DNA of 39,322 bases, from assembly GCA_035296325.1 (NCBI GenBank), contig DATHBD010000050.1:1-39322 (forward strand), given 5' to 3'. The DNA comes from DATHBD01 sp035296325. GTDB taxonomy: Bacteria; Actinomycetota; Actinomycetes; Mycobacteriales; Micromonosporaceae. Numbering within the stretch: the first letter of the stretch is position 1; each line of letters starts with the position of its first letter. The position numbers and the translations under genes are program-made. The notes under the pieces were generated by a model. The model was not told where the DNA came from, did not search any database, and worked only from the letters and a program-made list of their open reading frames with translations. This document shows positions 9,124 through 16,900 of the stretch, piece after piece.

Positions 9124-9574
9124 TCTGCGGGTCGCGGCCCGGAACGTACCGTGCGGTTGGCTGATATCCGACGCCCCGGTAGAGCCGCAGCGCGCGCCGG
9201 TTCCGTATACCCGTCTCGAGGATTATTCGACGTACCCCATTGTCCGCCGCCGCCGCCTCGAGGCGGTCGATGATCATCGTGCCCAGGCCTCGGCCGCGCA
9301 GCTCGACGACGGTGTACATCTTCTTTATCTCCGCGGTGTCGTGAGCAGGCTCGTGCCGGCGGGAGCCTCCGCACGCCACCGGGCGACCACCGAGGTAGGC
9401 AACGAGGAACTGTCCTTCGGGCGGCTCGTAGGCGGACGGATCCGCTTCAACGGGATCAGCGTAGCCATACCGGGCGACTTGCTCGTCGAAGAGCGCACGC
9501 ACCAGCTGGACCGCGTGCGGGTGGTCGTAGGCCCGCGGCACGATCTCCACCGAGGTGGAGGAGCTCCTCGTCAT
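9056..9574 (-). CDS. GNAT-family N-acetyltransferase, 172 aa
   Basis: An acetyl-CoA-dependent acetyltransferase. The central strand-loop-helix TAEIKKMYTVVELRGRGLGTMIIDRLEAAA contains the acetyl-CoA pyrophosphate loop RGRGLG (about residues 100-105). RRIILETGIRNRRALRLYRGVGYQ is the usual beta5-alpha4 segment with the C-terminal Tyr. Length is normal for a single GNAT domain. ATG 9574 overlaps the TPR regulator's TGA, so the two are translationally coupled. Whether it acts on a small molecule or a protein N-terminus cannot be told. Confidence 0.82.
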   Translation of the reverse strand: MTRSSSTSVEIVPRAYDHPHAVQLVRALFDEQVARYGYADPVEADPSAYEPPEGQFLVAYLGGRPVACGGSRRHEPAHDTAEIKKMYTVVELRGRGLGTMIIDRLEAAAADNGVRRIILETGIRNRRALRLYRGVGYQPTARYVPGRDPQINRAFAKMLDSARATEPAMPPR

Positions 9575-10974
9575 ACATTCGATAATGCCTGATCGAAGTG
9601 GGGAAGGAACTCGGCAACGATCGGGGACCGCGCTCTACGGGCCAGGGCCGGTCGCAGGGCACGAAGGTAGGTCCGGCCACGGGGCGACTGAACCTCCGCC
9701 AACCGGTCAAGCGCGCCCCGCATCGCCTCCACCGCCGCTGGGAGGTCACCGCGCAACAGGTACGCCTTCGCCAGGAACGTCGTGTGCAGCAGGGCCGACC
9801 GGGGATAGTCCAAGCGCTGGCCAGGTGCCGAGATCGGGCCGAGGATCGCGATGGCCTCGGTGAGCAGGCGCTTGCGGCTCGCCGTCGTACGTTCGGCGAG
9901 CACCACCAGACCCTGCCCCGTCTCAGCGGCAAGCTGATCAGGCTCCAGGTAGTAGAGGAACGTCGGCACCTCACGGCGCCAGTGCTGCGTCAACAGCTCC
10001 ATAGCACCCTCCGAGGAACGACGGAAGCGACCAAGGTCACCATCCGCGGCCGCCGCCGTGGCGTCCCGCCCGAGCAGACGAGCACGCAGGATCGGGTCCG
10101 GGCGCGGGCACTCCCGCGGACCGGCCTCGGCGAGTCGGAGCGCCTCCGCGCCGTGCCCCGCGAACGCCGACACGTACGTCAGCATGCCGATCACGTTCGC
10201 CGCCCGATCATGCTCGCCAAAAGATCGGGACACACCGAGGCTCAACAGCAGGTACCGTTCGGCCGCGCCATACCGGCCGGAGTCGAACTGCATCCATCCC
10301 AGGAGCTGGGCGAGGTCCGCGACAATCGTGAGTAGCCGGCGGCCGATGCCGCGTTCGTAGCTGGCGGATTCAACCAGGTCCACAACGCTTCTCAGCTCAG
10401 AAGTGACGTAGCGCATGCTCAACGAGCCCCCGCCATGGCGGTCATCCAACCGTCGAAGTCCGGCGACGTGGTTCGCGATGAGCTCCACTTGCTGCGGCAG
10501 GACCCGCTCGCGGTCCACCCGGTTCCGCGCGACGAACGCGGCGCCCCGCAGCTGGTCAACGACAGCGGCGTTCAGATCAGCGCCGGACGCCCCGTCCAGG
10601 CCGCCATGCGGTGCCGCCCCACCGGCGACCAGGGCGGTCAGCTCGCCAAGGATGTCGTCCACCCGGCTGATGCCGTCAAGACCGTCCGCTGCACCACGCT
10701 GCACAGGAACCGCGTCCGCTCGCCCGGGCCACAGGTCGCTTGGCCGCACCGGCACGCAAAGCTGCTCTGACAAGACAGCCGCCACCACCGCCGGGATCGG
10801 CTGGCGCGGGCAGTACCCACGGCCCACCCACGAGTATGCCGTGGTCGGATCGATGCGGTACCGCTCCCGGCCTTGCTCGGATAGCCGGGAGTTGACCGCC
10901 ACCGCCAGTTGGCGAGGGCCCCAACCCACCAACCGCAACGCCTCCGGCAGAGCGATGCGGGCGACGATCTCCAT
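9571..10974 (-). CDS. Regulator with N-terminal HTH-like domain and C-terminal TPR-like repeats, 467 aa
   Basis: The first 80 residues (IALPEALRLVGWGPRQLAVAVNSR ... TTAYSWVGRGYCPRQP) look like a degenerate helix-turn-helix similar to those in actinomycete XRE-type regulators. Residues about 180-467 are helical pairs resembling tetratricopeptide repeats, as in pathway-linked regulators of this group. The start is ATG 10974, with GGAGG four bases upstream. It is transcribed away from the peptide gene at 11510, which makes it a candidate regulator of the RiPP operon, and it is coupled to the acetyltransferase gene downstream. A GTTCAC pair at 11056-11070 sits about 80 bp upstream of its start. 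Confidence 0.7.
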   Translation of the reverse strand: MEIVARIALPEALRLVGWGPRQLAVAVNSRLSEQGRERYRIDPTTAYSWVGRGYCPRQPIPAVVAAVLSEQLCVPVRPSDLWPGRADAVPVQRGAADGLDGISRVDDILGELTALVAGGAAPHGGLDGASGADLNAAVVDQLRGAAFVARNRVDRERVLPQQVELIANHVAGLRRLDDRHGGGSLSMRYVTSELRSVVDLVESASYERGIGRRLLTIVADLAQLLGWMQFDSGRYGAAERYLLLSLGVSRSFGEHDRAANVIGMLTYVSAFAGHGAEALRLAEAGPRECPRPDPILRARLLGRDATAAAADGDLGRFRRSSEGAMELLTQHWRREVPTFLYYLEPDQLAAETGQGLVVLAERTTASRKRLLTEAIAILGPISAPGQRLDYPRSALLHTTFLAKAYLLRGDLPAAVEAMRGALDRLAEVQSPRGRTYLRALRPALARRARSPIVAEFLPHFDQALSNV

Positions 10975-11055
10975 CGATCCTCCTCGACGCTCACGTAGGT
11001 CGCACGTTATCGCCGATCCTCCGTTGGTGTGAGCCCAAATTTGCGACTCCCACAA

Positions 11056-11070
11056 GTTCACGAAGTTCAC
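11056..11070 (-). promoter_or_regulatory. GTGAAC-N3-GTGAAC pair upstream of the XRE/TPR regulator
   Basis: Read on the minus strand this is GTGAACTTCGTGAAC. It has the same hexamer and the same 9-bp repeat spacing as the pairs at 7973-8017. It lies between the divergent regulator gene (start 10974) and the peptide gene (start 11510), so it could control either. A degenerate third version (GTTAACGAAGTCACC, 22805-22819) lies upstream of the XRE gene that starts at 22656. Confidence 0.45.
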
Positions 11071-11097
11071 GCCGTCGTGCCATGTCCTCGTACGATC

Positions 11098-11389
11098 TCG
11101 CGGATTGCCGCTCAGTGAAGCCCACCGCATAGCACGTCGGCCCATGGAGGGCTGCCACAGCCGAGCGAGTTCGGCGCCGATGCCGAGTACCGCCTCGCAC
11201 TTCGTCACGAAGGTCTCCTTCGGACGCCGCTCGTCTACTCGATTTTCCCGACAATCGCTGATGACGTCGGTCCGACGACCCAGATCGTTTGAGACGACGT
11301 GTGGCGCGCGCGGTGCTCGCTCAACGGCGCCTCGCGTAGGTGGGCGCCGATAGATGCGGTTGGAGCGGTCGTGGCTTCTGCGCCAACAC
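11098..11389 (-). pseudogene. Decayed copy of the XRE regulator encoded at 22656-21415
   Basis: Reading down the minus strand from GTG 11389, the first residues, LAQKPRPLQPHLSA, match the intact regulator's first fifteen residues almost exactly. A 1-2 base loss then shifts the frame and an in-frame TGA follows. In the shifted frame similarity resumes (ERRPKETFVTKCEAVLGIGAEL against ERRPQESFVTACEAVLGVDGEL), ending near LSGNP against LTGNH. Only the DNA-binding domain, about 100 codons, is left. The copy lies in the same orientation as the intact gene, so the two bracket the RiPP cluster and argS as direct repeats of about 290 bp. Confidence 0.8.
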
Positions 11390-11509
11390 CAGCTCGGCAC
11401 GTTGGACACAAACGACTGGGGCCAGCTCAAGAGGAGACCCGTACGCATTGCCTCTCATACGATCAGTGGCGCCGCGCGAACCGGCTCGGTCGATGAACGG
11501 AGGTAACTC

Positions 11510-11593
11510 GTGTCAGACCAGGCGAAGAAGACCCCCAAGAAAGTGTGGCGCCGCCCTCAGTGGCGTGCCCGCAATGTCCGTACGCACTGCTGA
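11510..11593 (+). CDS. Putative RiPP precursor peptide, 27 aa, C-terminus NVRTHC
   Basis: This very short gene starts at GTG 11510 with a strong GGAGG six bases upstream, and lies 137 bp ahead of a PqqD-like gene. The peptide begins SDQAKKTPKKV, continues WRRPQW (residues 13-18) and ends NVRTHC. The WxxPxW motif resembles the YxxPxL leader motif of lasso and related precursors, which PqqD-like RiPP recognition elements bind; this suggests leader about residues 1-18 and core about 19-27. It is very basic (four Lys, five Arg, one His) and has a single Cys, at the C-terminus. TACGAT at 11458-11463 is a possible -10. A competing frame from ATG 11493 has weaker initiation signals. Its assignment as a precursor is inferred from position, motif and ribosome binding site. 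Confidence 0.72.
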   Translation: MSDQAKKTPKKVWRRPQWRARNVRTHC

Positions 11594-11625
11594 GAGTCTC
11601 ACCAACGGATCCTGTGGTGCAGTGA

Positions 11626-11676
11626 CGGGCCGCGGGGACGGGGGCCCTTGATGTTTGTCACCGACCCCGCGGCCCG
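11626..11676 (+). terminator. Strong stem-loop between precursor and modification genes
   Basis: CGGGCCGCGGGG at 11626-11637 pairs perfectly, over 12 bp, with CCCCGCGGCCCG at 11665-11676 around a 27-base loop. No T-run follows. It lies 32 bases after the peptide stop and 55 before the PqqD-like gene. RiPP operons often carry a partial terminator or RNA-stabilising hairpin here, so that precursor mRNA exceeds enzyme mRNA. That role is inferred. Confidence 0.65.
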
Positions 11677-11730
11677 GACCTCCTGAACCATAAGGTTTAC
11701 GCCGGCATCCCAACTCTGCCGAGGAGCGCC

Positions 11731-12003
11731 ATGACCGTGAAGTACCGCCTAGCCGAGCATGTTGTCTGCCGAAAGACAAACACCGAGTTGCGGATGCTGT
11801 TCGACCGCAACAAGGGTGTCATGTACGAGATGAACGAGTCCGCGTCGGCGATCGTTGACATTCTGGAACGCGAACCCGCGACTGCTGAAAGCCTTACCGC
11901 CTCCCTGCTCGACGAGTTCGACGCTCCACTCGAGGATGTCCAGGCCGACGTTGCGCGGACGCTGGACGACTTCCTCGAAGCCGGCCTGGTCGTGGCCGAG
12001 TGA
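11731..12003 (+). CDS. PqqD-like RiPP recognition element protein, 90 aa
   Basis: A stand-alone PqqD-family protein expected to bind the precursor's leader and present it to the radical SAM enzyme. The beta-strand start VVCRKTNTELRMLFDRNKGVMYEMNESASAIVDIL (about residues 11-46) and the C-terminal winged-helix part ending VARTLDDFLEAGLV are characteristic. Length is normal for the family. The start is ATG 11731, with GAGGAG upstream. Its TGA abuts the radical SAM gene, so translation is coupled. It fits the WxxPxW motif of the peptide at 11510. Confidence 0.85.
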   Translation: MTVKYRLAEHVVCRKTNTELRMLFDRNKGVMYEMNESASAIVDILEREPATAESLTASLLDEFDAPLEDVQADVARTLDDFLEAGLVVAE

Positions 12004-12011
12004 GGCAGCCC

Positions 12012-13172
12012 ATGCGATTGAGCGTTCCGGAGGACTATCAGTTGCCCGCAGCCAAGCTGCCGATCCTGGTTCAGCTTGGCCTGACGTATCGCTGCAATCT
12101 CAAGTGCAGCCACTGTTACGCGCTCTACCGACGTGATCGAGACGAGTTCACCCTGGACGAGATCAAGACTTTGGCCGGCGAACTGTACGCGGCCGGCAGC
12201 GCGGCCGTGGTGTACTCACACGGCGAAAACATGATCCGCACGGACTTCCACGAAGCCGCCGCCGTCTTTCGTGATCTTGACTTCTACCAGACACTGATGC
12301 TCAATGGCTTCTACGTTCGCGAGCGCTCAGACGCCCAACGGCTTGCTGACGCCGGCATCAACCGAACGATGATCTCGATCGACAGCGTCGATCCGACAGT
12401 CCACGACAGGGTTCGAGGCAGAGACGGTGCGTACGGACGGGCGATGGGCGCCATCGACCGCTTGCTCGACAGCGATGTCACCACGATCGGCTTCTCCTGC
12501 ACGATTGATCGGCACAACTACGACTCCATCGGTGACATTGTGGACCTCGCCCTACGGACCGGCGTCCACGCGATCAGTTTCATGCAGAACCGCTACAACC
12601 TTCGCGACATCTTCGACCGCAGCCTGTGGCGCACCTACGAACAAGTGTGCCGGGACATCTACGAGCTCATGCTGTCGCATCGGGGCAGGCTCGACATCTA
12701 CACCCACGACCCCTTCATGTTGACGTTGCTCGACCAGCGCCTTGAAGACGAGCAGGCTCGCGCCGCTTTCATCGGGTCGAACATCTGCAACGTGGCAACA
12801 AGCATGGTCTCCATCGACCCGGTGGGAAACATCACCGGCTGCAACTTCATCCCAGAGGTGATCGGCAACGTTCGAGAGGAGCCGTTCGAGGGAATCTGGC
12901 AGAGACTCATCGAGCGCTACTCCGACGAGATGTCCCCTCCAACTGGCGCGTGCGGAGGCTGCGGCGTGCTCCGCAAGTGCATGGGTGGGTGCAAGGCGTA
13001 CCACTACGTCGGCAAGTACGACGAGCGGTGCGGTCAAACCCGGTTCGGCGAGGTCGACCCGCACGGTCTGTCAGTGGCGTCCATTGAAGCGGTCGCACCT
13101 GACCGCGCCCCCGGTGCCTTCCTCGGGCTACCCAAGGTCGGCAGTCGCCTGATCACCAACCCCCAAGGGTGA
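12012..13172 (+). CDS. Radical SAM/SPASM peptide-modifying enzyme, 386 aa
   Basis: The radical SAM cluster motif is Cys28-x3-Cys32-x2-Cys35 (RCNLKCSHCY). GENMIRTDF stands where the GGEP-like SAM-contact motif lies, and SIDSVDP is the usual second SAM strand. The C-terminal SPASM domain shows Cys259, 277, 314, 317, 323, 327 and 340 (CGGCGVLRKCMGGCKAY), enough for two auxiliary Fe-S clusters, as in PqqE, MftC and sactipeptide synthases. Such enzymes install C-C, C-S or decarboxylative changes on peptides. I chose ATG 12012, with GAGG six bases upstream; GTG 12000 would overlap the pqqD-like stop. The likely substrate is the 27-mer at 11510. Confidence 0.88.
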   Translation: MRLSVPEDYQLPAAKLPILVQLGLTYRCNLKCSHCYALYRRDRDEFTLDEIKTLAGELYAAGSAAVVYSHGENMIRTDFHEAAAVFRDLDFYQTLMLNGFYVRERSDAQRLADAGINRTMISIDSVDPTVHDRVRGRDGAYGRAMGAIDRLLDSDVTTIGFSCTIDRHNYDSIGDIVDLALRTGVHAISFMQNRYNLRDIFDRSLWRTYEQVCRDIYELMLSHRGRLDIYTHDPFMLTLLDQRLEDEQARAAFIGSNICNVATSMVSIDPVGNITGCNFIPEVIGNVREEPFEGIWQRLIERYSDEMSPPTGACGGCGVLRKCMGGCKAYHYVGKYDERCGQTRFGEVDPHGLSVASIEAVAPDRAPGAFLGLPKVGSRLITNPQG

Positions 13173-13177
13173 GCACC

Positions 13178-14422
13178 ATGAAGGTGATGTTCGTCAACCC
13201 GCATTACCCGCACGACCCGTACACGTTGCTGCTGCATCCGCCGCTTGGCTACGCCTACATGGCGCGCCAGCTCAAGGCCGTAGGACACGAGGTCATCCAT
13301 GTTGACCTGCCATTCCTCGGCAACGATCCAAACCAGCTCAGCGCGGCTCTCGACGAGTACCGGCCTGACCTCGTGGGCATCACCTCGGTCGACTACGTCC
13401 TGCTTTACGACGCCGAGCACTCCGTTGTTGAGCTCTGTGCGGCGCTTGACGCAGGAGGAACTGACGACGTGCTTCGTAAGGTTCCTGGGCTGTGCTACCG
13501 CGACGGCGACGGCCGGCCCAGCACCACTACGCCTTCGCCGCCGCTGATGGAGCTTGACGAGTTGGGGCGGCCCGACCGGTCGATCTTCGATCTGGCGCCG
13601 TATCTGGACTACGACTACGAAACCGTGGTCATGACCGCTCGTGGCTGCCCGAGCCGGTGCACGTTCTGCTCCACCACCGTTTCGGGGCGCAGGGCACGCT
13701 GGAACGGCCCAGCGCACATCTGCGATGAACTGGAGGAGGTGTCTGGGTACGGCTTCCGTTCTGTGTTCTTCGGTGACGACACCTTCTCCGGTGACCCGAG
13801 ACGCACCATCGCCATCTGCAACGAGATGCAGGCGCGCGGGCTGAGCATTCCCTGGACCAGCAACATGCGTGCCCAGGATGCTCGGCCCGCCGTGCTGGAG
13901 GCCATGCGGGCCGCTGGCGCCTATCGCGTGTTCATGGGCTTCGAGTCCATCCAGAAAGCGACGCTGCGGCTTGTCAAGAAAGGCGCGACTCCGGAACGGA
14001 TGATTGAAAAGGCGGAGCTCGTACGGCAGTTCGGCCTTGAGCTGCATGCCTCGTTCATTATCGGCGCTCCCGGCGACACTGATGAGACATTGGCCGCGAC
14101 TATGGACTACATCCGCCTGCTGAACCCGACCGTCGCAACTTTCAACGTTATGGAACCCCGACCGGGCACGGACGTCTACCACAACCCGCAGCGCTACGGC
14201 ATGACCATCCCGGACCCGTACTGGTACGAGTCCAGCAGTTGGCTCGACATGCCAGTCTGCGCCAATGAGCAGCTCGACCAGGAAAAGATCCGCAATTGGG
14301 TCGACCGCTGCTACCTGGAGTTCTGCAGCGGCGACTTTCGCTCGCCGGAGCAACTCGGGAAGCTCAACGAGGTGGAGGACCAATGGCGTAGCAGTGGGCT
14401 CACCGCCCCTGTCGCATCATGA
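13178..14422 (+). CDS. Cobalamin-type (class B-like) radical SAM enzyme with shortened B12 domain, 414 aa
   Basis: The N-terminus (MKVMFVNPHYPHDPY, PPLGYAYMARQLKAVGHEV, DLVGITSVDY) is the first half of the B12-binding domain seen in BchE-like radical SAM methylases and ring-forming enzymes. The second half, normally containing the GG-H and RGEGE segments, appears to be missing: the chain goes straight to VPGLCYRDGDG. The radical SAM motif is CPSRCTFC at Cys157/161/164, followed by GDDTF and a TIM-barrel ending in FIIGAPGDTDET. Members of the class methylate unactivated carbons or rearrange peptides. ATG 13178 has AAGGG eight bases upstream; GTG 13169 overlaps the previous stop. It is co-transcribed with the SPASM enzyme. 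Confidence 0.85.
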   Translation: MKVMFVNPHYPHDPYTLLLHPPLGYAYMARQLKAVGHEVIHVDLPFLGNDPNQLSAALDEYRPDLVGITSVDYVLLYDAEHSVVELCAALDAGGTDDVLRKVPGLCYRDGDGRPSTTTPSPPLMELDELGRPDRSIFDLAPYLDYDYETVVMTARGCPSRCTFCSTTVSGRRARWNGPAHICDELEEVSGYGFRSVFFGDDTFSGDPRRTIAICNEMQARGLSIPWTSNMRAQDARPAVLEAMRAAGAYRVFMGFESIQKATLRLVKKGATPERMIEKAELVRQFGLELHASFIIGAPGDTDETLAATMDYIRLLNPTVATFNVMEPRPGTDVYHNPQRYGMTIPDPYWYESSSWLDMPVCANEQLDQEKIRNWVDRCYLEFCSGDFRSPEQLGKLNEVEDQWRSSGLTAPVAS

Positions 14423-15420
14423 GAGTGGGCGTGGTCGGCGTGGGAATCGCCGGATCATCGCATCTCTTCGACTTGGCCAGCAACGAACAGTTCACCATCG
14501 CGGCAGTCTGTGGTCGCCGACCGGATCGGGTCGCCGCCGCTGCCGACCTCTACGGGGCGTCTCGGATCTACGACGATCCGGCCGCCATGATCCGCACCGC
14601 GAGGCTTGACGGTATCGTCATCGCGACACCGCCCGACGTCAGTCCACCCGTCTTGGCGATGAGCCTGCAGGCGGGTCTGCCGACGCTGATCGAAAAGCCA
14701 GGCGCGCGCACGGCGGCCGCCCTTGACCAGGTGGCCCATCAAGCCGGGCCGGCTGCAGCGTTGGCCGTGGTCGCCTACAACCGGCGGTACCAACACCATG
14801 TGCGCTATGCCCGGCATCTGCTCCGGAGTGACGGCATTGGGCCTCTCACGCACGTCGACTGCCGATGGGTGGGCCCCTTCACGCGGCGCTACGCTTCGAA
14901 CGAGACGTACCGAATTGGAGTTCAGCGAGGGGACGGCGTTTTGCTGGACACCGCGAGTCACATCGTGGACACCCTGATGTACCTGGGTATCGGGTCTCTG
15001 GTTGTGCGCCGAGCGCGGTTGGACAGCGGACCGACTGGCGCGGACGTCGCCGCCCGTCTCGAGCTGTACTCGTCATCGCATTGTCTACCCGTCTCCGTGA
15101 GGATCGAGGACCGCGACAGTCTCAGCGAGGATTCCTGGACGATGACGGTCCGCGGTATGAGGGGGAATTTCCGCCTCGATCGGGTGGAGTTGACCGCGCA
15201 CGGCGAGGGTGGCCTGATGGCTGTCGCAGCCAGTGACCTGCGCAGGCCCGTGGACGACCTATTGGACGCCGCAGTCGGGCAATCCGCACTCGGCGCCAGT
15301 ATGACGCAGGCGAGCGCCGTGCTGGCGGTCATCGACCAGGTCCGTGACGTCGCGGAGTCGCGGCGTCCATGGTTGCGTCCACGGGCTAAAGCGCTCGGAC
15401 GCCTCAACGGTGCGTGTTGA
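14419..15420 (+). CDS. Gfo/Idh/MocA-family NAD(P)-dependent oxidoreductase, 333 aa
   Basis: The N-terminal Rossmann fold begins VGVVGVGIAGSSHL (a GxGxxG variant), followed by AAVCGRRPDR, IVIATPPDVS and the hallmark EKP (TLIEKPGARTAAAL, residues about 90-94). The C-terminal alpha/beta domain contains DTASHIVDTLMYLG, in the position of the catalytic D-x3-H found in the family. The start ATG 14419 overlaps the preceding stop as ATGA, so it belongs to the radical SAM operon. Family members reduce or oxidise sugars, cyclitols, imines and biliverdin-like substrates. Here it may reduce an imine or ketone left on the peptide, which is inference. Confidence 0.85.
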   Translation: MRVGVVGVGIAGSSHLFDLASNEQFTIAAVCGRRPDRVAAAADLYGASRIYDDPAAMIRTARLDGIVIATPPDVSPPVLAMSLQAGLPTLIEKPGARTAAALDQVAHQAGPAAALAVVAYNRRYQHHVRYARHLLRSDGIGPLTHVDCRWVGPFTRRYASNETYRIGVQRGDGVLLDTASHIVDTLMYLGIGSLVVRRARLDSGPTGADVAARLELYSSSHCLPVSVRIEDRDSLSEDSWTMTVRGMRGNFRLDRVELTAHGEGGLMAVAASDLRRPVDDLLDAAVGQSALGASMTQASAVLAVIDQVRDVAESRRPWLRPRAKALGRLNGAC

Positions 15421-15562
15421 CGAGGTCGTTAGACAGCCGCCGCCTCCCCCGTCGGGGCGTGGCCCGCACCGTTATCCTGACTACTCGCGGACAGTAGGCC
15501 TGACGCGAGACCGATTCACCGGAGCACCGATAGTAGCGGCGAGCCGCCGCGGAGGACACATC

Positions 15563-16855
15563 GTGAGCCAGCACCTGCCCACCGCGCCGTACCGAGGTAC
15601 CCGGGACTTCCTCCCGGCCGAGATGTCAGTGCGCCAGCAGGTCTTCCATCGGCTCTTCGAGGTGATTGAGCGGTACGGCTTCGTCCGTTATGACGGCCCG
15701 ATCCTCGAAGCGGCTGAAATTTATGAGGCAAAGTCCGGGCGGGAGATCGCCGATCTGCAGCTCTACACCCTCACAGACCGGGGCGGTCGGCGTTTGGCCC
15801 TACGCCCCGAGATGACGCCATCGGTCGCACGCATGATCGCCGGGAACGCCAATACTCTGCAGTTCCCCGTTCGCTGGTACTGCCATGTCAATTGTCACCG
15901 CTACGAGCGCCCCCAGCGCGGTCGGGTTCGCGAACACTGGCAGATCAACGTCGACACATTCGGCTCAGATAGCCCCAGTTGCGAGACTGAGATCTTCGAG
16001 CTGATCCACGACATGATGGCGGCGTTGGGCGCCACCCGTGACATGTACATCGTGCGGGCCAGCGATCGTGTGCTCCTTGAAGGCATCCTTACGGAGATCG
16101 TAGGCATCCCCGCCGACAGGGTTCGGGACGTGTCCTCACTCATCGACCGATGGGAGAAGTACCCGCGCGAACAACTGGCCAGTGACGCGGAAGGGCTGGG
16201 TCTTTCCGCCGAGCAGTTCGGGCGCCTGGAAGACGCTCTCAAACGCGGGGAGGGCGTGCTTGCCGATCTGTCCGATGACGTCCTCGAGCGATCACAGCTC
16301 GCCAAGGTGCTCGCTGGGTCGGACCGGGAGCTCGTAACGTTTGACCCGCTCATTGTCCGCGCGTTTGAGTACTACACCTCGACGGTGTTCGAGGTCTTTG
16401 ACCGTGACCCGGCCAACAACCGATCACTGTTCGGGGGCGGGCGTTACAGCGAGCTCGCCAAACTTTTCTCCGACAAGAGCATCCCCGGCATCGGGTTCGG
16501 GATGGGGGATGTCACGCTGTTCGACTTCCTCGACACGCACGGCCTGCTGCCCCACCCAAGACCCGAAGCTGACGTCGTCGTCATCCCGATCCAGCCCGAC
16601 CTCCACGACGCCGCTCGCATCGTTGCTCGACGCCTTCGAACCGCCGGATGGCGCACGTCTGTGCCGCTCGACCCCCGCAAACTCGGCAAGGAAATCGCCC
16701 GCGCCGACAAGGCCGGAGCCCGCGCCGTGGTCATCATCGGCGCTGAGGATTGGGCAGCGGGCAAGATCGTGGTCCGAGACCTCGGCAGCAGCGAACAACA
16801 CACGATCGATGCATCCGGGGTCGCTGATCTCATCAGCACAATGATGACCAGCTGA
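15563..16855 (+). CDS. hisS: Divergent histidyl-tRNA synthetase paralogue, 430 aa
   Basis: A full-length class II synthetase. Visible parts: YRGTRDFLPAEM near the N-terminus; motif 2 as RYERPQRGRVREHWQINVD (113-131); the HisA segment VRAFEYYTSTVFE (265-277), keeping the catalytic Arg but with AFEYY in place of GLDYY; GGGRYSEL; and GIGFGMGDVTLFDFL where motif 3 normally reads GxGxxxGxER. A complete anticodon-binding domain follows (LGKEIARADKAGARAVVIIGAED), so it is not a HisZ-type fragment. The start is GTG 15563, with GGAGGA six bases upstream. It lies 142 bp after the oxidoreductase gene and ends at a hairpin. In a biosynthetic cluster this suggests self-resistance to a HisRS inhibitor, or use of His-tRNA or a histidyl-adenylate in tailoring. 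Whether it is the only hisS cannot be seen here. Confidence 0.85.
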   Translation: MSQHLPTAPYRGTRDFLPAEMSVRQQVFHRLFEVIERYGFVRYDGPILEAAEIYEAKSGREIADLQLYTLTDRGGRRLALRPEMTPSVARMIAGNANTLQFPVRWYCHVNCHRYERPQRGRVREHWQINVDTFGSDSPSCETEIFELIHDMMAALGATRDMYIVRASDRVLLEGILTEIVGIPADRVRDVSSLIDRWEKYPREQLASDAEGLGLSAEQFGRLEDALKRGEGVLADLSDDVLERSQLAKVLAGSDRELVTFDPLIVRAFEYYTSTVFEVFDRDPANNRSLFGGGRYSELAKLFSDKSIPGIGFGMGDVTLFDFLDTHGLLPHPRPEADVVVIPIQPDLHDAARIVARRLRTAGWRTSVPLDPRKLGKEIARADKAGARAVVIIGAEDWAAGKIVVRDLGSSEQHTIDASGVADLISTMMTS

Positions 16856-16868
16856 CCCCGACCGTTTG

Positions 16869-16899
16869 GAGCGGCGGACGCACGAGGCGGCCGCCGCTC
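16869..16899. terminator. Hairpin between convergent hisS and trpD-like genes
   Basis: GAGCGGCGG (16869-16877) pairs perfectly with CCGCCGCTC (16891-16899). It lies 14 bases after the hisS stop and directly beside the stop of the convergent gene, so it could end transcription from both sides. There is no long T-run. Confidence 0.6.
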
Positions 16900-16900
16900 G

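Noticed and set aside
11493..11651. Alternative peptide frame from ATG 11493 over the precursor gene
   Set aside because: It lacks a ribosome binding site at proper spacing, while the GTG at 11510 has GGAGG six bases upstream and a recognisable leader-like motif.
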